Assembly: GCA_014905825.1 (NCBI GenBank)
Contig: JACGCN010000009.1
Location: 868,001-932,000, forward strand
DNA from: Lyophyllum atratum
Taxonomy: Eukaryota; Basidiomycota; Agaricomycetes; Agaricales; Lyophyllaceae
Direction: 5' to 3'
Length of the DNA stretch: 64,000 bases
A model generated the notes under the pieces. That model did no database searches and was not told the DNA's origin. It saw only the letters and a program-made list of their open reading frames with translations. The translations under genes and the position numbers were made by a program. This document shows, in pieces, positions 46,124 through 58,301 of the stretch. The number at the start of each line of letters is the position of its first letter. The first letter of the stretch is position 1.

Positions 46124-48103
46124 ATGGATCCAACCATGACGGAGACACCGCTCCCGCCCATCACCCCAATGCGAGCATCATACGAGTGTATCCCAACCAG
46201 GTTAAGGTTAGTTATCGAACAAACTTTGTGTGCACTGGTGGATTCATTTAGGTTGACGTACTGCATGCTAGCCGTCAGACACGACCACCACAAACACTAT
46301 TTCCCAAGGGACCCAAAGAGACGCCCATTGCGTATGGTCAACTGGACGCGTGATGCAAAAAATGTTTAGTTGTTCGTCCATGATGCTGACCCCAAAAATT
46401 TCGCATATAGGCGCCTACATGGACTTGGTGACCTACCTCCTCAATGGGTACAGTTCGTGAATCTGGATGGCAGACCATATTTCGTCCATCATGGATACAA
46501 GTTAACAACATACGACGATATGCGGGACCCGGAAACTCGAACTGAAATTGAGCGATTGCAAGTTGAGCTATGCCGTCTGTGGCGTGGCAAGAAAGGATTA
46601 GGGAATGAAGAAGAGGTTTACATCGGCCTTCAACCTCGAGGTTACTATGTTGTCAACAACGCGTGTGAAGGAATATCGTGGGCTGAAGACGTCGCCCTGG
46701 ATGTATTGATGCCCACCAGTGTGAATGATATGTCACACGTCTCTTTTGGTGAGTACTTGACAGACATAACGGATCGCATTAAGGCCATGTTTCATTTTCT
46801 CTATTAGAAAATGTCTTACTGCAAAACTACTATCGGCATCTGGAATCCTTTCCACACAGTTCCTACCCGTCAGGACATCAGTGGCAGTTAATCCTAAAGC
46901 GCCTTCAAACCGCTCTTGTGCATCGTTGCGTGTCAGGTAACTTGCAAGATAGCTTCGTACAAGAAGCCCCAATTTATCTTATGTCAAGTTGACAGTCAAT
47001 TAGCCCCTTCACCTTGGAGTCAAATAGAGGCGAAAAACCACCTCAACCTGCTGGAGCACATCTTTACTCAAGGTGCGTGATATATGGCCTTTGAAATGCA
47101 GGCTCACAGAACTCGTCACCCATACACTCGAAGGATCTTTCAATGCATCCGGGCATCAAACCTGGTATGTTGCTCGACTGCTTCAACAATATCGTAGGTC
47201 GTGTCTCTCCCGAGCTTCTCATCATTGACCGCCTGTTAGATGGCAGCCGCACCATCAACCATCCCGCGGCTGCGGAAGTCGGCATCGGTCCCCTTGGGCC
47301 TTTGCAAAGCTTCAAGATCTGGTCCAAGAGAATCTTTACCAATTCATCCATCAACATGGTTCAGCTTTACGCCCTTACCACTTGCATCGATCGCCTGAAA
47401 GTAGCGAGGACGGCCTGTATCGTTTCCCTGATTGGCTGGAAGAACCTCCTGACAGCTATTTTTATCGAGTGGTCGGAAAACCTGTTTGTCAGTATACGGT
47501 CTTGAGCGTCTATCATCCATCACTACTAATATGCATTGTCAATGCAGGCTACCGTATATCTCTCGTCAGTACATTTTCCTGTTCTAATTCATCTTGCGAC
47601 AGCTGACCTCAACTTCGTCCTCATAGTGCAACCATGATGTTCCTTGCCGTGTATGATCTTCAGCCGTACAACACCACAAGTGTCCCGTTTGCAGTGGCTT
47701 GTTCCGTCGGTACTCTAGCAGCCGGCTTTCATCATGTATGGCGTCATCCGCTCAAGAAAGACATAAGCCAGTTTCAATATGTATGTGCTAGGGTATATCA
47801 ACGCAAATGCCTCCATCGCTCATATTACCACTCGCGATCTAGAGTTCTGGTTACATTTCTGGCCACTTCGGCAACCGAGGCAGCAGAAGTTTGGCGTTTT
47901 TGATCGTCATTCTCAACATGCCCGCTTTGGTCCTTCGCTGGCATCTGACGGCTCTCAGCTGCTCACTTGCCATGTTCGCCTTCTCTCACTCATTCCAGTG
48001 CCCATCTTGCGTCGTTTCGCCGGGGAAGTTTTTATCTGCAGTGGGATGCCTCTTCGCAGCTATACTTATATTCGGCGGTGCATTTTCTGTCCGTACAACC
48101 TGA
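46124..48103 (+). CDS. WW-domain membrane protein of an Agaricomycete-type family
   Basis: Probable protein with an amino-terminal WW domain and carboxyl membrane helices; function unknown. The WW domain is clear at 46430-46530 (LPPQWVQFVNLDGRPYFVHH, then DDMRDP). WW domains bind Pro-rich peptides. Downstream exons give LLQNYYRHLESFPHSS, the family-like HTLEGSFNASGHQTWYVARL, and GLYRFPDWLEEPPDSYFYRV. A membrane region follows (TTSVPFAVACSVGTLAAGFH and AFLIVILNMPALVLRWHL). The end at 48103 follows a last hydrophobic stretch. Exons before the WW domain (46124 to about 46369) and between 47500 and 47890 could not be joined convincingly. The coordinates are an envelope and gene decay is possible. 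Confidence 0.6.
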
Positions 48104-48471
48104 CTTGATCTGAGCCTACAAGATGTACCGGCTACTATCCTCTGATCCCACTCCATGTTACTGTACACAACTACCAAAATCAAATGAATTTTGAGATGCT
48201 GACGTCTTTGAACACCCGGGGCTTACCTTGAGAATCAAGGGAGATATTATTGCCCGGAATTCGAAACATCACGCTAAAGCGAAGTACCCGGACCTCGGTC
48301 AGAGAGTATTCAAAGTAATTGACTTGGAAAGGCTATTATGATGATGGTATACATACTTATGTTACTGTAGACACATGTAAAAGAAGTAAGATTCAACCAG
48401 CTATTTGCTGGAATCTGATGCGAAATCAAGTGATACGCCTCTGATTTCCAGCAAAGAGAAGGAAGGGATCC

Positions 48472-48660
48472 CCCGACGACGCAAGCCAGTAGTGCAGCGG
48501 CAAGGTCATCGCGTCCCCGTGTTGCAAGCAGAGCACAGGGAACAAGGGCAGCAAAAATTAGATAACCAAGAATGGAGGCGGTGCCTCCATAATAGTGGTT
48601 AAACTATTAAGAACAGATACTACACTTGATCTAAGCCAAAAGGCCAGAGTGGTAAGGATT
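48472..48660 (-). ncRNA. U2 spliceosomal snRNA
   Basis: Pairs with the intron branch site. The minus strand carries the near-invariant 5' domain: GGCCTTTTGGCTTAGATCAA, then GTGTAGTATCTGTTCTT (about 48612-48646), which contains the branch-site recognition GUAGUA. Stem-loops IIa (AATAGTTTAACCACTATT) and IIb (GGAGGCACCGCCTCC) follow. An Sm site (AATTTTTG, about 48552-48559) and 3' stem-loops come next, with a CUGCACUAC loop resembling the U2B'' target. The 5' end near 48660 is set by the TATA spacing. The 3' end is approximate. Confidence 0.93.
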
Positions 48661-48680
48661 CACGATGGGCGAGGCCAGCT

Positions 48681-48687
48681 TTTATAC
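48681..48687 (-). promoter_or_regulatory. TATA box of the U2 snRNA gene
   Basis: TATAAAA on the minus strand, about 25-30 bases before the inferred U2 5' end. Confidence 0.65.
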
Positions 48688-50116
48688 TAAGCGCCGCCGC
48701 GCACGGACCAGCTGACTATGGCATTCATGTTTAACAGAACCAAACACTGCTTACTTGCTCCCGCCAATTGGCGAAGGCTCTCGAGTCTCCATCCAAAAAG
48801 AAAATATTATGTCTTGCACCATATCGGTACCCTTAGACGCGTAAAAATCTCGCCATAACCACATCCCTCGTTTATCACTCGCTATGCAGGAGAGCATCGT
48901 GGTTGCTACGAGACTGCACTCACATGGACGTGGGATTCCCGAACCATTGTACCCAGTCCTGGACGTCGGACCCTTACTCAGCAATTGTGAAATACGACCT
49001 CATCTCTCGGCGGCTGATGTGCATCGTAATGAAGTCGCGAAGTACAACAGCCCTTGGAATCCTGGATCGATGATCATTTTCTTACGGAATGCTGCCACTT
49101 GGATGACTTATCTATGTTTCTCTCCTCCATAACTCCGCTTCTCTGATTCCCGTAAAATTGAATGTTCAATGGAAACCTCCGCGAATCAAACCGACGCCCA
49201 CGCACCACTTGGATGAAAGATGAACATACCTTCATATGATGTCAGTCAACCGTCATTAGAGGTTTTGCATTGCAGCCGTTGGGCCCCCTCTCATCAGGAC
49301 GCGGGAGCTGATATGCGTCGCGCAGGACCCCAGGATCAATGTGCACGCCTTGTGCGACTCCCGTGCCATACTTGAGCCAGGCCAAGCAATCCACGCCCAC
49401 CGAGCACCAAAGTGAGGCGTGTGTGTGCCGTGGAGAAGCACGCCCGCGCGAAGCTCGTGAAGTGCATTGACACGGGTGATTGGGCGCAGCGAGAACGTGT
49501 ACGTGTGTAATTTCCCACTGGCATCGCAGGGCAGATATCGCGTGGGGTGCCTCTCGTCCAGCGGCTGGCAGGGAAGGTTGATATTGCCGTAATCCTGCTG
49601 AACGCATAATAGCACAGAGCAGTCCAGCCAATGCTGTTACGTTTAGACGTACAAGTGACGGTTGGGGGGCCTTAATCTCGTGGTTTATTTCGTGGTTTAT
49701 TTTGTGTCTTCAGATTTCCTCCTCGCCGCGATATCGTAAGTAAAAAAGCAAAGGTCAATGGGATGGTAATGGGTGCTGTAAGTAAGTGGGTTCTGGGTAA
49801 TCAAAGTGCAAAGTCGGTATATAAATTAAGTCCATGAAGTTCGTGGCCAACAAAAAAGTATAACTCTAAAAAGGTGGGGAGATAGAGGAGAGTCCGAGGT
49901 CCCGGCAGGTACTCGAGATTGTAAACAAATGGAAGGAACGTTGAGGGGAAGCAGGTCTAGATACAATGACCATCAAGGTAGAAGGGCCGGTACGAGTGAT
50001 AACGATAGCTGCAAAGGGAGGGGTATGGGTATACGTATAGCAATCCGTTGATGAGTTCGAATGCTCCGCGATGAACAGGACCAAACCTGCGTGGGGTAAA
50101 ATCGCTGGGAGGTGGT
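48688..50116. other. Intergenic region, no gene supported
   Basis: Two overlapping minus-strand frames at 49242-49631 (119 and 129 residues) are the longest, but neither has a family pattern or a start in good context. A GTGGTTTATTT doublet lies near 49680-49700. The 368 bases between 48104 and 48471 are also empty. Confidence 0.4.
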
Positions 50117-53100
50117 TTAGTATGAGAAGACCATGAGCCACGGGTTCAACACGATCTGTCAACATCAAACGGCAGCAGGTGAGAAAAACGGATGATAACG
50201 GCATTCCTTAAGGCACGCCCTGCTTACCGGGAACAAGATGTGGCAACCAGCAATGATGCTACCGGCGGAGAAGAATTGGATGAGTTCTTGTTGTTGCTGC
50301 AATGGAAGCGGACACTCACGATACAGGGAAAATGACAGCCCAGCCGCCGGCACCGTCCACGCGCCATTCCACCGGAACAAGGCTCGTCGCGCAGATAATC
50401 ATGCCTGCAAGGAGGACGAACGACACTAGGATCGGGAACCAGAAACTGAACAATAAGAAAAAAAAGTCAGGCAACGACATGCGGAGGGGAGAGGTACCAC
50501 CTACCGTTTGGCGATCTTCGGAATCTCCTTGAAGAAATTCGACCTCTGAACCTCTTTGACCGTGGCCGACCACGAGATGTCGTACGAGAACAGGTGGGCG
50601 AGTATGGCCTGGCTCACGGGGATCGAGAGTCCACCGAAGAAGAAGAAGCTACAAGTATGTAACTGTCAGTTCCACGAAGACCCCTCTGCGAACGTGGCGA
50701 CTCACAAGAACGGGATCCACATGAGATTCTCCAAGAACGCAGGGATCTGCAACAAACAACAACCAATCAGCCCACAGGGAAAGCACATCGCCCCAAAATC
50801 CACGTACAAGCTGCTTATGACCAAGGCGATATTGGAGGAGCGAGAAGCCGACGGTGCCAGAGCCGAAGAAGACTATGGTGGTGGCGAGCCAGATCTCGAA
50901 ACTGTGCATGTAGAAGCCGTCCACGCCGAACTGGAAGCCCAGGAGCACGTAGTTGATGATGCTGATGGTTACGGAGGCTGCGATACCGTAATACGAGAAC
51001 ATGTCTGCGTGTGTTCGGTGAGCGGGGATATTTGGAAGGGAGGGAGGGAATGACGACGTACAGGCCATCATAGAGAACTTGTAGTGCAGCGGCGCGTCGG
51101 ACCACAGGAACTTGTGGATCTGGTGCGCGATGGGACCACGCCGGAACCATTGAGTGAAAGGGTTGAATAGCAGCCTGATTGCACAAAAACTCAGCAAGCA
51201 CGAACACGAGATTCCTTTGAAAGAAAGAAACTCACTCGCTACATCCATACGCGTACTTTTGCCATCGATTAAGCTCATCATCCACGCTGAGCGACACGCC
51301 CTCCTTGAAACCACCCTTAGAGTACGTCGCCCACCTACATCAAACCAAAAACAAAACAAGACAAGAAGAAATATCAGCCTCCGCGAAGACAGGGTACGAA
51401 AAAGAACTGAAGGCGGGAACAAGCACGTACCGAATAATATACCCCTTCAACATAAGCCTCAACGCCATATCAAAATCCTCCGACACATTCGTCTCCGACC
51501 ATATCTTCTCCCGGCCATCCTTAGGGTCAACCAGGGCCGCATCTTGCAGGGCGCGCCATCGCAGGAACCTACGCCACCCCAAATACACGGCATCAGGCGG
51601 GAGAGCAGCAAAGTAAAGGGAACGGGTTACGTACGCGTTGTGGCCTACGAAAGGTGCGACTTCGCCGTTGGCGCATGCTATGAGGGGAGTGGTGTGAGTG
51701 CTAGACGAGACGAGGGAGAGGAAGGGGAAAGAAGGGGGAAGAAAGGACGCACCCATGGATATGCATCGGTTGATACGGCGTGTGAAGTACGCGATGCCGT
51801 TCTCGAAGTAGTGGTGCGCGACTTGCATTACGTCTGCCCACCCGTAGGTCAGCACGCTTGTAAGGGGGGAGACAGGGAAGCGGAACCTACCAGATTCATG
51901 CTGGATAATCGCAACAGTAGGACACTCCCTCATCTCCCGTGCCGCATCCCTCAAGCAGTCCTACAACACGTCAGCAGCCACTCTCCCTCAACCAACAAAA
52001 CACGAAAAAGCACCTCAGGAACAACCGTATCCGAGTCCACAAGGAGCACAATCTCCCCAATCCTCGCCGCCCTCCCATTCGCCGCCCACGGCCGATGCCT
52101 CCCCCCCGTCTCCTCCCACGTCTCCTCCACCGCCAAGGCAAGCGCCTGGTCCTCCAGACTCAAAAGGCTCCCGGTGCCCGTGGTGGAGGCTTCGGGCGGG
52201 CCGAGGAGCGCGGGGTTCGGGGAGGGGGACGGGGAGGGGGAATGGTGGGAGTGGGAGTGGTGGGAGGTGGAATGGGAGGCGGAGGTGGAGGGGATGGGCG
52301 GGGCGTCGGAGGAGGAGGTGAGGGCCGTGGCGGTGCTGGTGCGGATGACGTCGGGGGTGTGGTTCTCGTTTTTTTGTTGGGCGATGAGGCGGGCGAGGTG
52401 GCGTTCGAGTTTTAGGGAGAGCGCGAGGCCTGCGGGGGAATAGTATCATTAGTATGGGGTCTGTAGCGTTCATGGGAGGAGGGTAGGTGTTCACCGTAGT
52501 TCATATTCGAGGCTTTCTTGAATCGTCCAGCGCGTACGAAAGCCCCATCCGTTTCACCCTTTTTGCTCCCCCTCCCTTTCCCACCCGTGCCCTTCTCCAC
52601 ATCCCCCGGGTCCTGCACATCCACACCATCAAGATACTCAGTACGCCCCTCCCCCAGATCCCCATGCGCAGGCCGTGCCACCCACCCAATATTATGCACC
52701 GCATAGAACGCGAGTCGCTCCGCGCGGTCGGGGGGCGGGAGGAGGCGCAGGCCGTCGTCGTTCACGAAGATGGTCGAGGTGCCGCCTTGGCGGGCGTACG
52801 TCTGCATAGCGCGTTTGAGGGACAGGATGGAGGGGGCGCTGTATACCAAGGTGAGGGAGGAGGGTGAGTGGGAACCAAACATGATGGTTGTTTTTGGGGT
52901 GGACGTACAGGACGGTGGAGAGGGTTTCCTTGTAGACGGGCATTTGGATGGTGATGTGCGGGAGGGCGTCGTCGACTGCGCGTAGGGCGCGGGGTTTGAT
53001 GGCGGAGTAGTATTTGGAGTTGGAGTGGTATTGTTCGATGGGGCCGAGGCTGGCGGGGATGGGGTTAGTGTGTACTTTGGGGGAGGTGGGGAGGGACGTA

Positions 53101-54563
53101 CACCATGGAGACGTTCTGTACGATTTGGAGCGCGAAGAACTGATACACCGTGGTTGGTGAGATAAGTAGGAAGGAAAAGATGAGCGGAAAGATACGTACG
53201 AGAGAGACGCAGTAGAGCAGGGGACATATTGCGAGGAGTGCAAAGCGCACAAAGGAGCCGTCGAGCGTCCATTCCTGTAGTAGGATCTTGATACCATTAC
53301 CGATGAACACTACACCATACCTTAGCTCAAAGCCGTAAAAACGAAAACAAAAAATGACCCACAAAGCGCAATACCCGCTGCAAGCCCATTATACAACGGC
53401 GCCCACATAGCCACCTTCCTCGCATCCCTTCTCAGGTCTACAACATCCTCCTCCTCATCATACATGACATGAGACCCCCCCTTCTCACCGCTCTCGCCCT
53501 CTTCAGAAGTGTCCACGCCGTCCCCGCCCTCAAGGTCAGCTTCGGGGTCACCTCGGGGCAGACCAGTGTGCACAACACCGACGCGCTTACCATACCACGT
53601 GCGCTTCACCCTTGTACGTGTGCGGGTATGTGCGAGGGCAGCCCTGTCCCTAGGCTGCATCTGTGGCGCTTTGCCCTTCTCCCCAGCGGGCTCAACAGCA
53701 GGGGTGGGTGCGACTGCGGCGCCCAAAGAGTGCCGGGGGTAAGCGGACTTGGGCGGGAGGGGAGGCGGGACGCCTCTGGCCCGGCCGCTGATGGAGGCGG
53801 GGCGGCTGGTGAGTGCTTCGACGCTGCCTTCCACGCTGCTACGGCCCGAGGTGTAGCTGTCGTGCGCCTGGGAATGGGAGAGGGAAGAGAGGGCGGGGGA
53901 GTGGGAAAGGGAGGAGGAGAGAGGGCCGCCGGGCTGGGCGCGCCAGAGGAGTTTGATGAGCCGCTCTTCGAAGTCGGTGCAGGTGGGGATGATGCGGTCG
54001 AGGGCGTCTGACCAGATGATGAGGACGCGCTCGTCGCGCTGAAAGGGAGGGGTTAGTCGGGGTTAAGGTGTTTAAGGGTTGGGGACGTACGATGAAGGCG
54101 GCACATTGCTCCTTGTCGGCGGCGGGGAGGAGGAGCATGGTGTCGATGATCTGGATACGGGTGTTGGCGTCGACGTATATGGAGGTATCCTCGGGGTGAC
54201 TGCGGCGATCGATCAGGGAAGGAGAAATAATTATGAGAAGGGCACCCGTACATAGAGGCCATGGCGGCGTGGACTGCAGCGCTGCGAATCTTGACGGCGA
54301 CTGCTGGGTTCAGGGCAGCGACGGCGGTCTCAAACGGCTCGAGAGTTGGGTTCTCGTAAGGAAAGACGCGAAATTCGGGCGTTGGGTCTGTGGTAAGGGT
54401 CAGCGGGGGACATCATAACACAAGTGGTGTACTGACCATTGACGTCGGATATGCGGAGGGCGACACCAGAGGAGATGTTCTCCTCGTTGGGGCGAAACCA
54501 TGCGTCGCCCTGGGTTTGGCGGAAGAGCCAGTGCAGCAGGGCATCGTTCCGGTCGTAGTCCAT
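50117..54563 (-). CDS. Large multi-helix family 2 glycosyltransferase
   Basis: Processive-type GT2 enzyme of the plasma membrane, related in layout to fungal chitin/cellulose/hyaluronan-synthase-like proteins. The ATG at 54563 (MDYDRNDALLHWLF) opens a cytosolic region of about 350 residues with a Ser/Pro-rich, basic and acidic linker. Helices follow (APLYNGLAAGIALC and FVRFALLAICPLLYCVS). The catalytic domain shows HITIQMPVYKETL, FVNDDGL, the DxD-type LLVDSDTVVP, ETNVSEDFDMALRL and NRWQKYAYG (reduced QxxRW). Five or more helices close the protein, which ends NPWLMVFSY. A long His/Ser/Pro insertion (HSHHSPSPSPSP, near 52230-52330) sits within the catalytic domain. About 20 exons; last donors and acceptors are clear. 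The product is not determinable from sequence. Confidence 0.88.
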
Positions 54564-55048
54564 GGGGAGGAGGGGGGGACTTAGGGAAGGGTGGGAGGGG
54601 GAGGGGTGGTGTGGTTGTGGATATATGAAATAGGTGGGAACTACTAGTAAGGAATGAATCATCATTGACGTGCGCGTTGTATTCGCAGGTGCTCGGGGTC
54701 GTGGCGCGCTTCCTTCCGATAAGAAAAAGTGCCTGACTCCTGGATGGATGCAGCGTGGTTACCACGACTTCCATGAAATCTTCTTCTGACGTCATTTATG
54801 CATCATATCGTAACTCCCTGTGCTGCCCATTATCCTTTCTCTCGCAAGCAGAGTTGGGGGGGTGGCGGTCTGCTGGCCAGGACGGCATGCGTGTAGACGC
54901 TAGGAAGAGACAAGAGACGAGGAACGACGGAGCGGAATCAAATCGAGGGGTCCTAAAAAGGGCATGAGATTTCCTGATTAGGACCGCCGGCGATCAGCGA
55001 TCGAGGAATAAAAGAAAGCAGCCTTCGATCGTGGATGCAGGCCCACCC
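54564..55048. promoter_or_regulatory. 485-bp divergent promoter region of the GT2 and KRE6-like genes
   Basis: Separates two cell-wall-related start codons that face away from each other. The small frames inside have no pattern. No specific operator could be named. Confidence 0.45.
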
Positions 55049-58000
55049 ATGGCAGACTCCAGCACCAGCACTGACTCGCACGAACAGCATACGCCCCCGC
55101 TCGTCCCTCCCCGCCCCTTCTTCCTCGCCGGCTCCCGTTCCAACCGCCGCTCCGGCTCCAGCTTCTCCGAGGCCTCTGACCGCGATGCATCCCCGTCGCG
55201 TCCTCCACCCTCTGCCTTTCCCTTCCAGGCGTACCCCGGCAATCCCGACCCGCTGCCGTCCACCGCGCCCTACGGCCGTCGCAGAGCCTCCCTCGAAAGT
55301 CTTGCGAATGGCATCCCCGCCTACGCCTATGCCTACACCGACCCCGCCACCGCCATGCCCCGCTCAGGCAGCCTCTCCGACTTCCACCGCCCCCATGCCC
55401 CCTTCATGACCAATGACGGCGAGCCTAGCACTCCTCCAAGCTCCAACTCCAGCTCCTCCCTCTATCGCATGAGCGCCGCCGCTCACGTCGCCTCTCCACC
55501 CCTAGGCAGCTCGCCGATACCCCGCTCCCCCAGCCAGACCTTCCGCGCGCCTTTCCTCTCCCCAGCCTCAAGACCTACGTCGTCCCTGTGGTCGTGGGCC
55601 CCGGAGGCTACCACCGCTCTCCCCCTCAGCCACTCCAGATCCAACCTCCACCGCCCCCCGCTGCCTTCCACGCTTCTCGTGCGTGGAGCCTCGCCTGGGC
55701 TGAATTTAAACGAGGAAAAGGCAGCCCCTGCGCATGCTTCGTCGACGTCCGTGCATATGCATGATGGGAAAGGCGCAGAACAGGTCCAAGAGCAAAAGAG
55801 GGACCCGAGGGCGCGTGGGGCGTGGTGGCTTACCCTCGCGTGTCTCCTGCTCGGCGCTGCGGCCAGCGCGCTGCTGTGCTGGACGGGCATACGGGACATC
55901 AAGACTCGCATGCTCGATGAGGGCGGGCTGTGCCTCGTGATGGACGAGGACTTTTCGGGAGGAACGTTGGACGATAGTCGGTGGGCGAGGGAGGTCGAGG
56001 CTGGTGGGTTCGGGTGAGTCTGTCTGTCAAGTTTTTTCCCATCTGGGCGAGCTGATACGTGTGCAGGAACCATGAGTTCCAGATGACGACCACGTCGGAC
56101 CGGAACGTGTACATCCAGAACGGACAGCTCTACATCATGCCCACGCTCACCCGCGACGAGGTGCCAGATTATGATCAAGATGGGAAGACGTACAATCTGG
56201 ACGGGTGCACGGCGAGTGCGCCCGCATCGCCGCCGCCGCAGGCGTCGAGCAATTCAACGACGGGTGGGGGGAATTCTACTACCACCAGTGGAGGCGGGGG
56301 TGGGACAGCTTCCCGGACTGGAGGCCCGAGACCGACTGGCACGACGAACGGGAACGGAAACGGAAACGCGAACCAGAACAACCGACGCGCCCCAGCCCCA
56401 GCCCCAGCAAGCAACACCTCAGCCTCAGCCAACCCATGTCGCGCAGTGACAGACTACTCCCGCGGGACAGTCGTCAACCCCGTCATGAGCGGGAGGATCA
56501 GCACCAAAGGGAAGGTGGGGATCAAGTATGGGAGGGTCGAGATTGTGGCAAAGGTCTCGAGGGGGTGAGTCGTGTGCTTTTCCTTGTCCGGTTCTTCGTT
56601 TCGTTGTTGGGTGGTGCAGGGAAGAAATAATGATCGGTGGCTGTGCCATACAACGATCACACCCATTTGGAGTCCGCGCCGCTTAGCTTTCTCCTTTCGT
56701 TTTATGTATGTGAACGAGAATGAGACTGGAAGCTGACCTCGGGATATAGTGACTGGCTCTGGCCTGCCGTATGGATGCTCCCGGAGAACAGCACGTACGG
56801 CGCGTGGCCGCTTTCGGGCGAGATCGACGTGCGTTTCGCCTCTCTTCTTCTACACACCGACTATATACAAGGTAGCCTAACTGTATGACTTACGCATAGA
56901 TCCTCGAATCGCGTGGTAACGCCCCGTCGTACCCCGCGCAAGGCGTCAACTACGTCCGCTCGTCCCTCAATTTCGGGCTGGACAAGAACTTAGTGCCCAT
57001 TTCCGTGCAGGGCGGAGGTACGTTCCCTTCCTTCCCCTCCCTTTCTTATCCCGCTCACCCTTCCTACTTCGAACTCACGCGTATTTCAGCCCAGCCTGAG
57101 CCCCTGACGAAACAGCTATACGGATGGTACTCCCTCAAACGCACCTCCTTCGACAAGGGCTTCCACACGTACACGGTGGAGTGGGACGAGAAGTTTGTAC
57201 GGTTCTGGGTCGACTCGCGGGTGAAGAGCGTGCTGGAGGTTGGGGTGGGGAAGAAGGGGGGGAAGGGGGCGAAGGGGAGTTTTTGGGATCGCGGGAAGTG
57301 CGTGTTTTTCTTTTCGAGTCCTTTGAGGGGTTGGTGGCTGATGTGATCTTGGGTTGTGGTAGATTCCCGCCAACGGCGCAGAATTCGAGTACGGGGTCGG
57401 TGGTGGTGGTGGATAACCCGTGGGATGAGGGGAGCGCGGCTGCTCCGTTTGATCAGCGTACGTCCCCCCCGACTTTTTTTTCCTTTTTCTCGTGTTGGGT
57501 CGGGATGCTGATGGGGATGGGGGTGTAGGCTTTTACTTGATCATTGATCTGGCGGTGGGCGGGACGTCGGGGTGGTTCCCGGATGAGAAGGGCGATAAGC
57601 CGTGGTATGATGGGTCGTTGAGTGCGTTTTTTGCTTTACGTTGGTTTCTTTTTGGTTCCTTCTTCTCCCGGTGATTTTTGTGTTTCGTACACTCGGGTCC
57701 TTTTCATTTGCCCTGCGCGTGTGCTATCGCTGCCTCCTATCTCGGAAGCTTGAGCATATTTCTACATTTTCCTTTCCGCTCCGGGTTTGATTACGTCCTT
57801 CGCCCTCCCCCCCTTATTTTTCTTTGCCTTTCTTCCCTGATAACCGATAAGTGATATGAATGCTAATGAACTCTTGAACGTACAGCTGCCATGCGCGATT
57901 TTACGAGGGCACTGGACAGTTGGTACCACACGTGGCCCGAGAACGCTGATGACCGGGCGTTTAGGATGTGAGTGGCCTGCGGATCGGCTGATTTGCTTTT

Positions 58001-58064
58001 GGTGGCTGATTCGGGTTTGTGTGGGGGTAGTGATTCGGTCAAGATGTGGAGTAAGGAGTGTTGA
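55049..58064 (+). CDS. KRE6/SKN1-family beta-glucan synthesis protein (GH16 fold)
   Basis: Type II membrane protein required for beta-1,6-glucan formation in fungal walls. Exons: 55049-56013, 56067-56564, 56750-56828, 56900-57017, 57090-57297, 57363-57457, 57529-57621, 57886-57967 and 58031-58064, 723 residues. A Ser/Pro-rich cytosolic tail of about 255 residues precedes one helix (WWLTLACLLLGAAASALLCW). The luminal GH16-like domain contains DEDFSGGTLDDSRW, GRVEIVAKVSRGDWLWPAVW and the acid pair in WPLSGEIDILESRGN. It continues with YTVEWDEKFVRFWVDSRV and LIIDLAVGGTSGWFPD, and ends PENADDRAFRIDSVKMW. An unusual Gly/Asn/Pro/Thr-rich insertion of about 70 residues follows NLDGCT. The ATG at 55049 was preferred to an upstream GTG. 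Confidence 0.93.
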
Positions 58065-58301
58065 TCCGTGGTTCATGCTATGGCTTGAGTGCGTATCGAC
58101 GGGACGTGTACGATGGACACACGAGGACTTTGGTTATTTCGTCGGCCGGCTTCGACTTTACGTTCGTTCAGCTTCCAGCCTTCAGATCACACGAACGGAG
58201 GCGAGATAAGGCTCTTTTTCCATTTCTTGGACGTCCGCTTGTTGCGAGATAAAGTTGGATATTGGACTCTGCTCAGGCTCCGAGACTTTTATTTACACTT
58301 A

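Noticed and set aside
49242..49631. Two overlapping minus-strand frames of 119-129 codons
   Set aside because: Both are open over the same bases because of GC-rich composition; neither has a convincing start or family similarity.
51154..52443. A 429-codon plus-strand open frame
   Set aside because: It is antisense to the GT2 catalytic exons, which carry clear motifs, and crosses their introns; a shadow frame.
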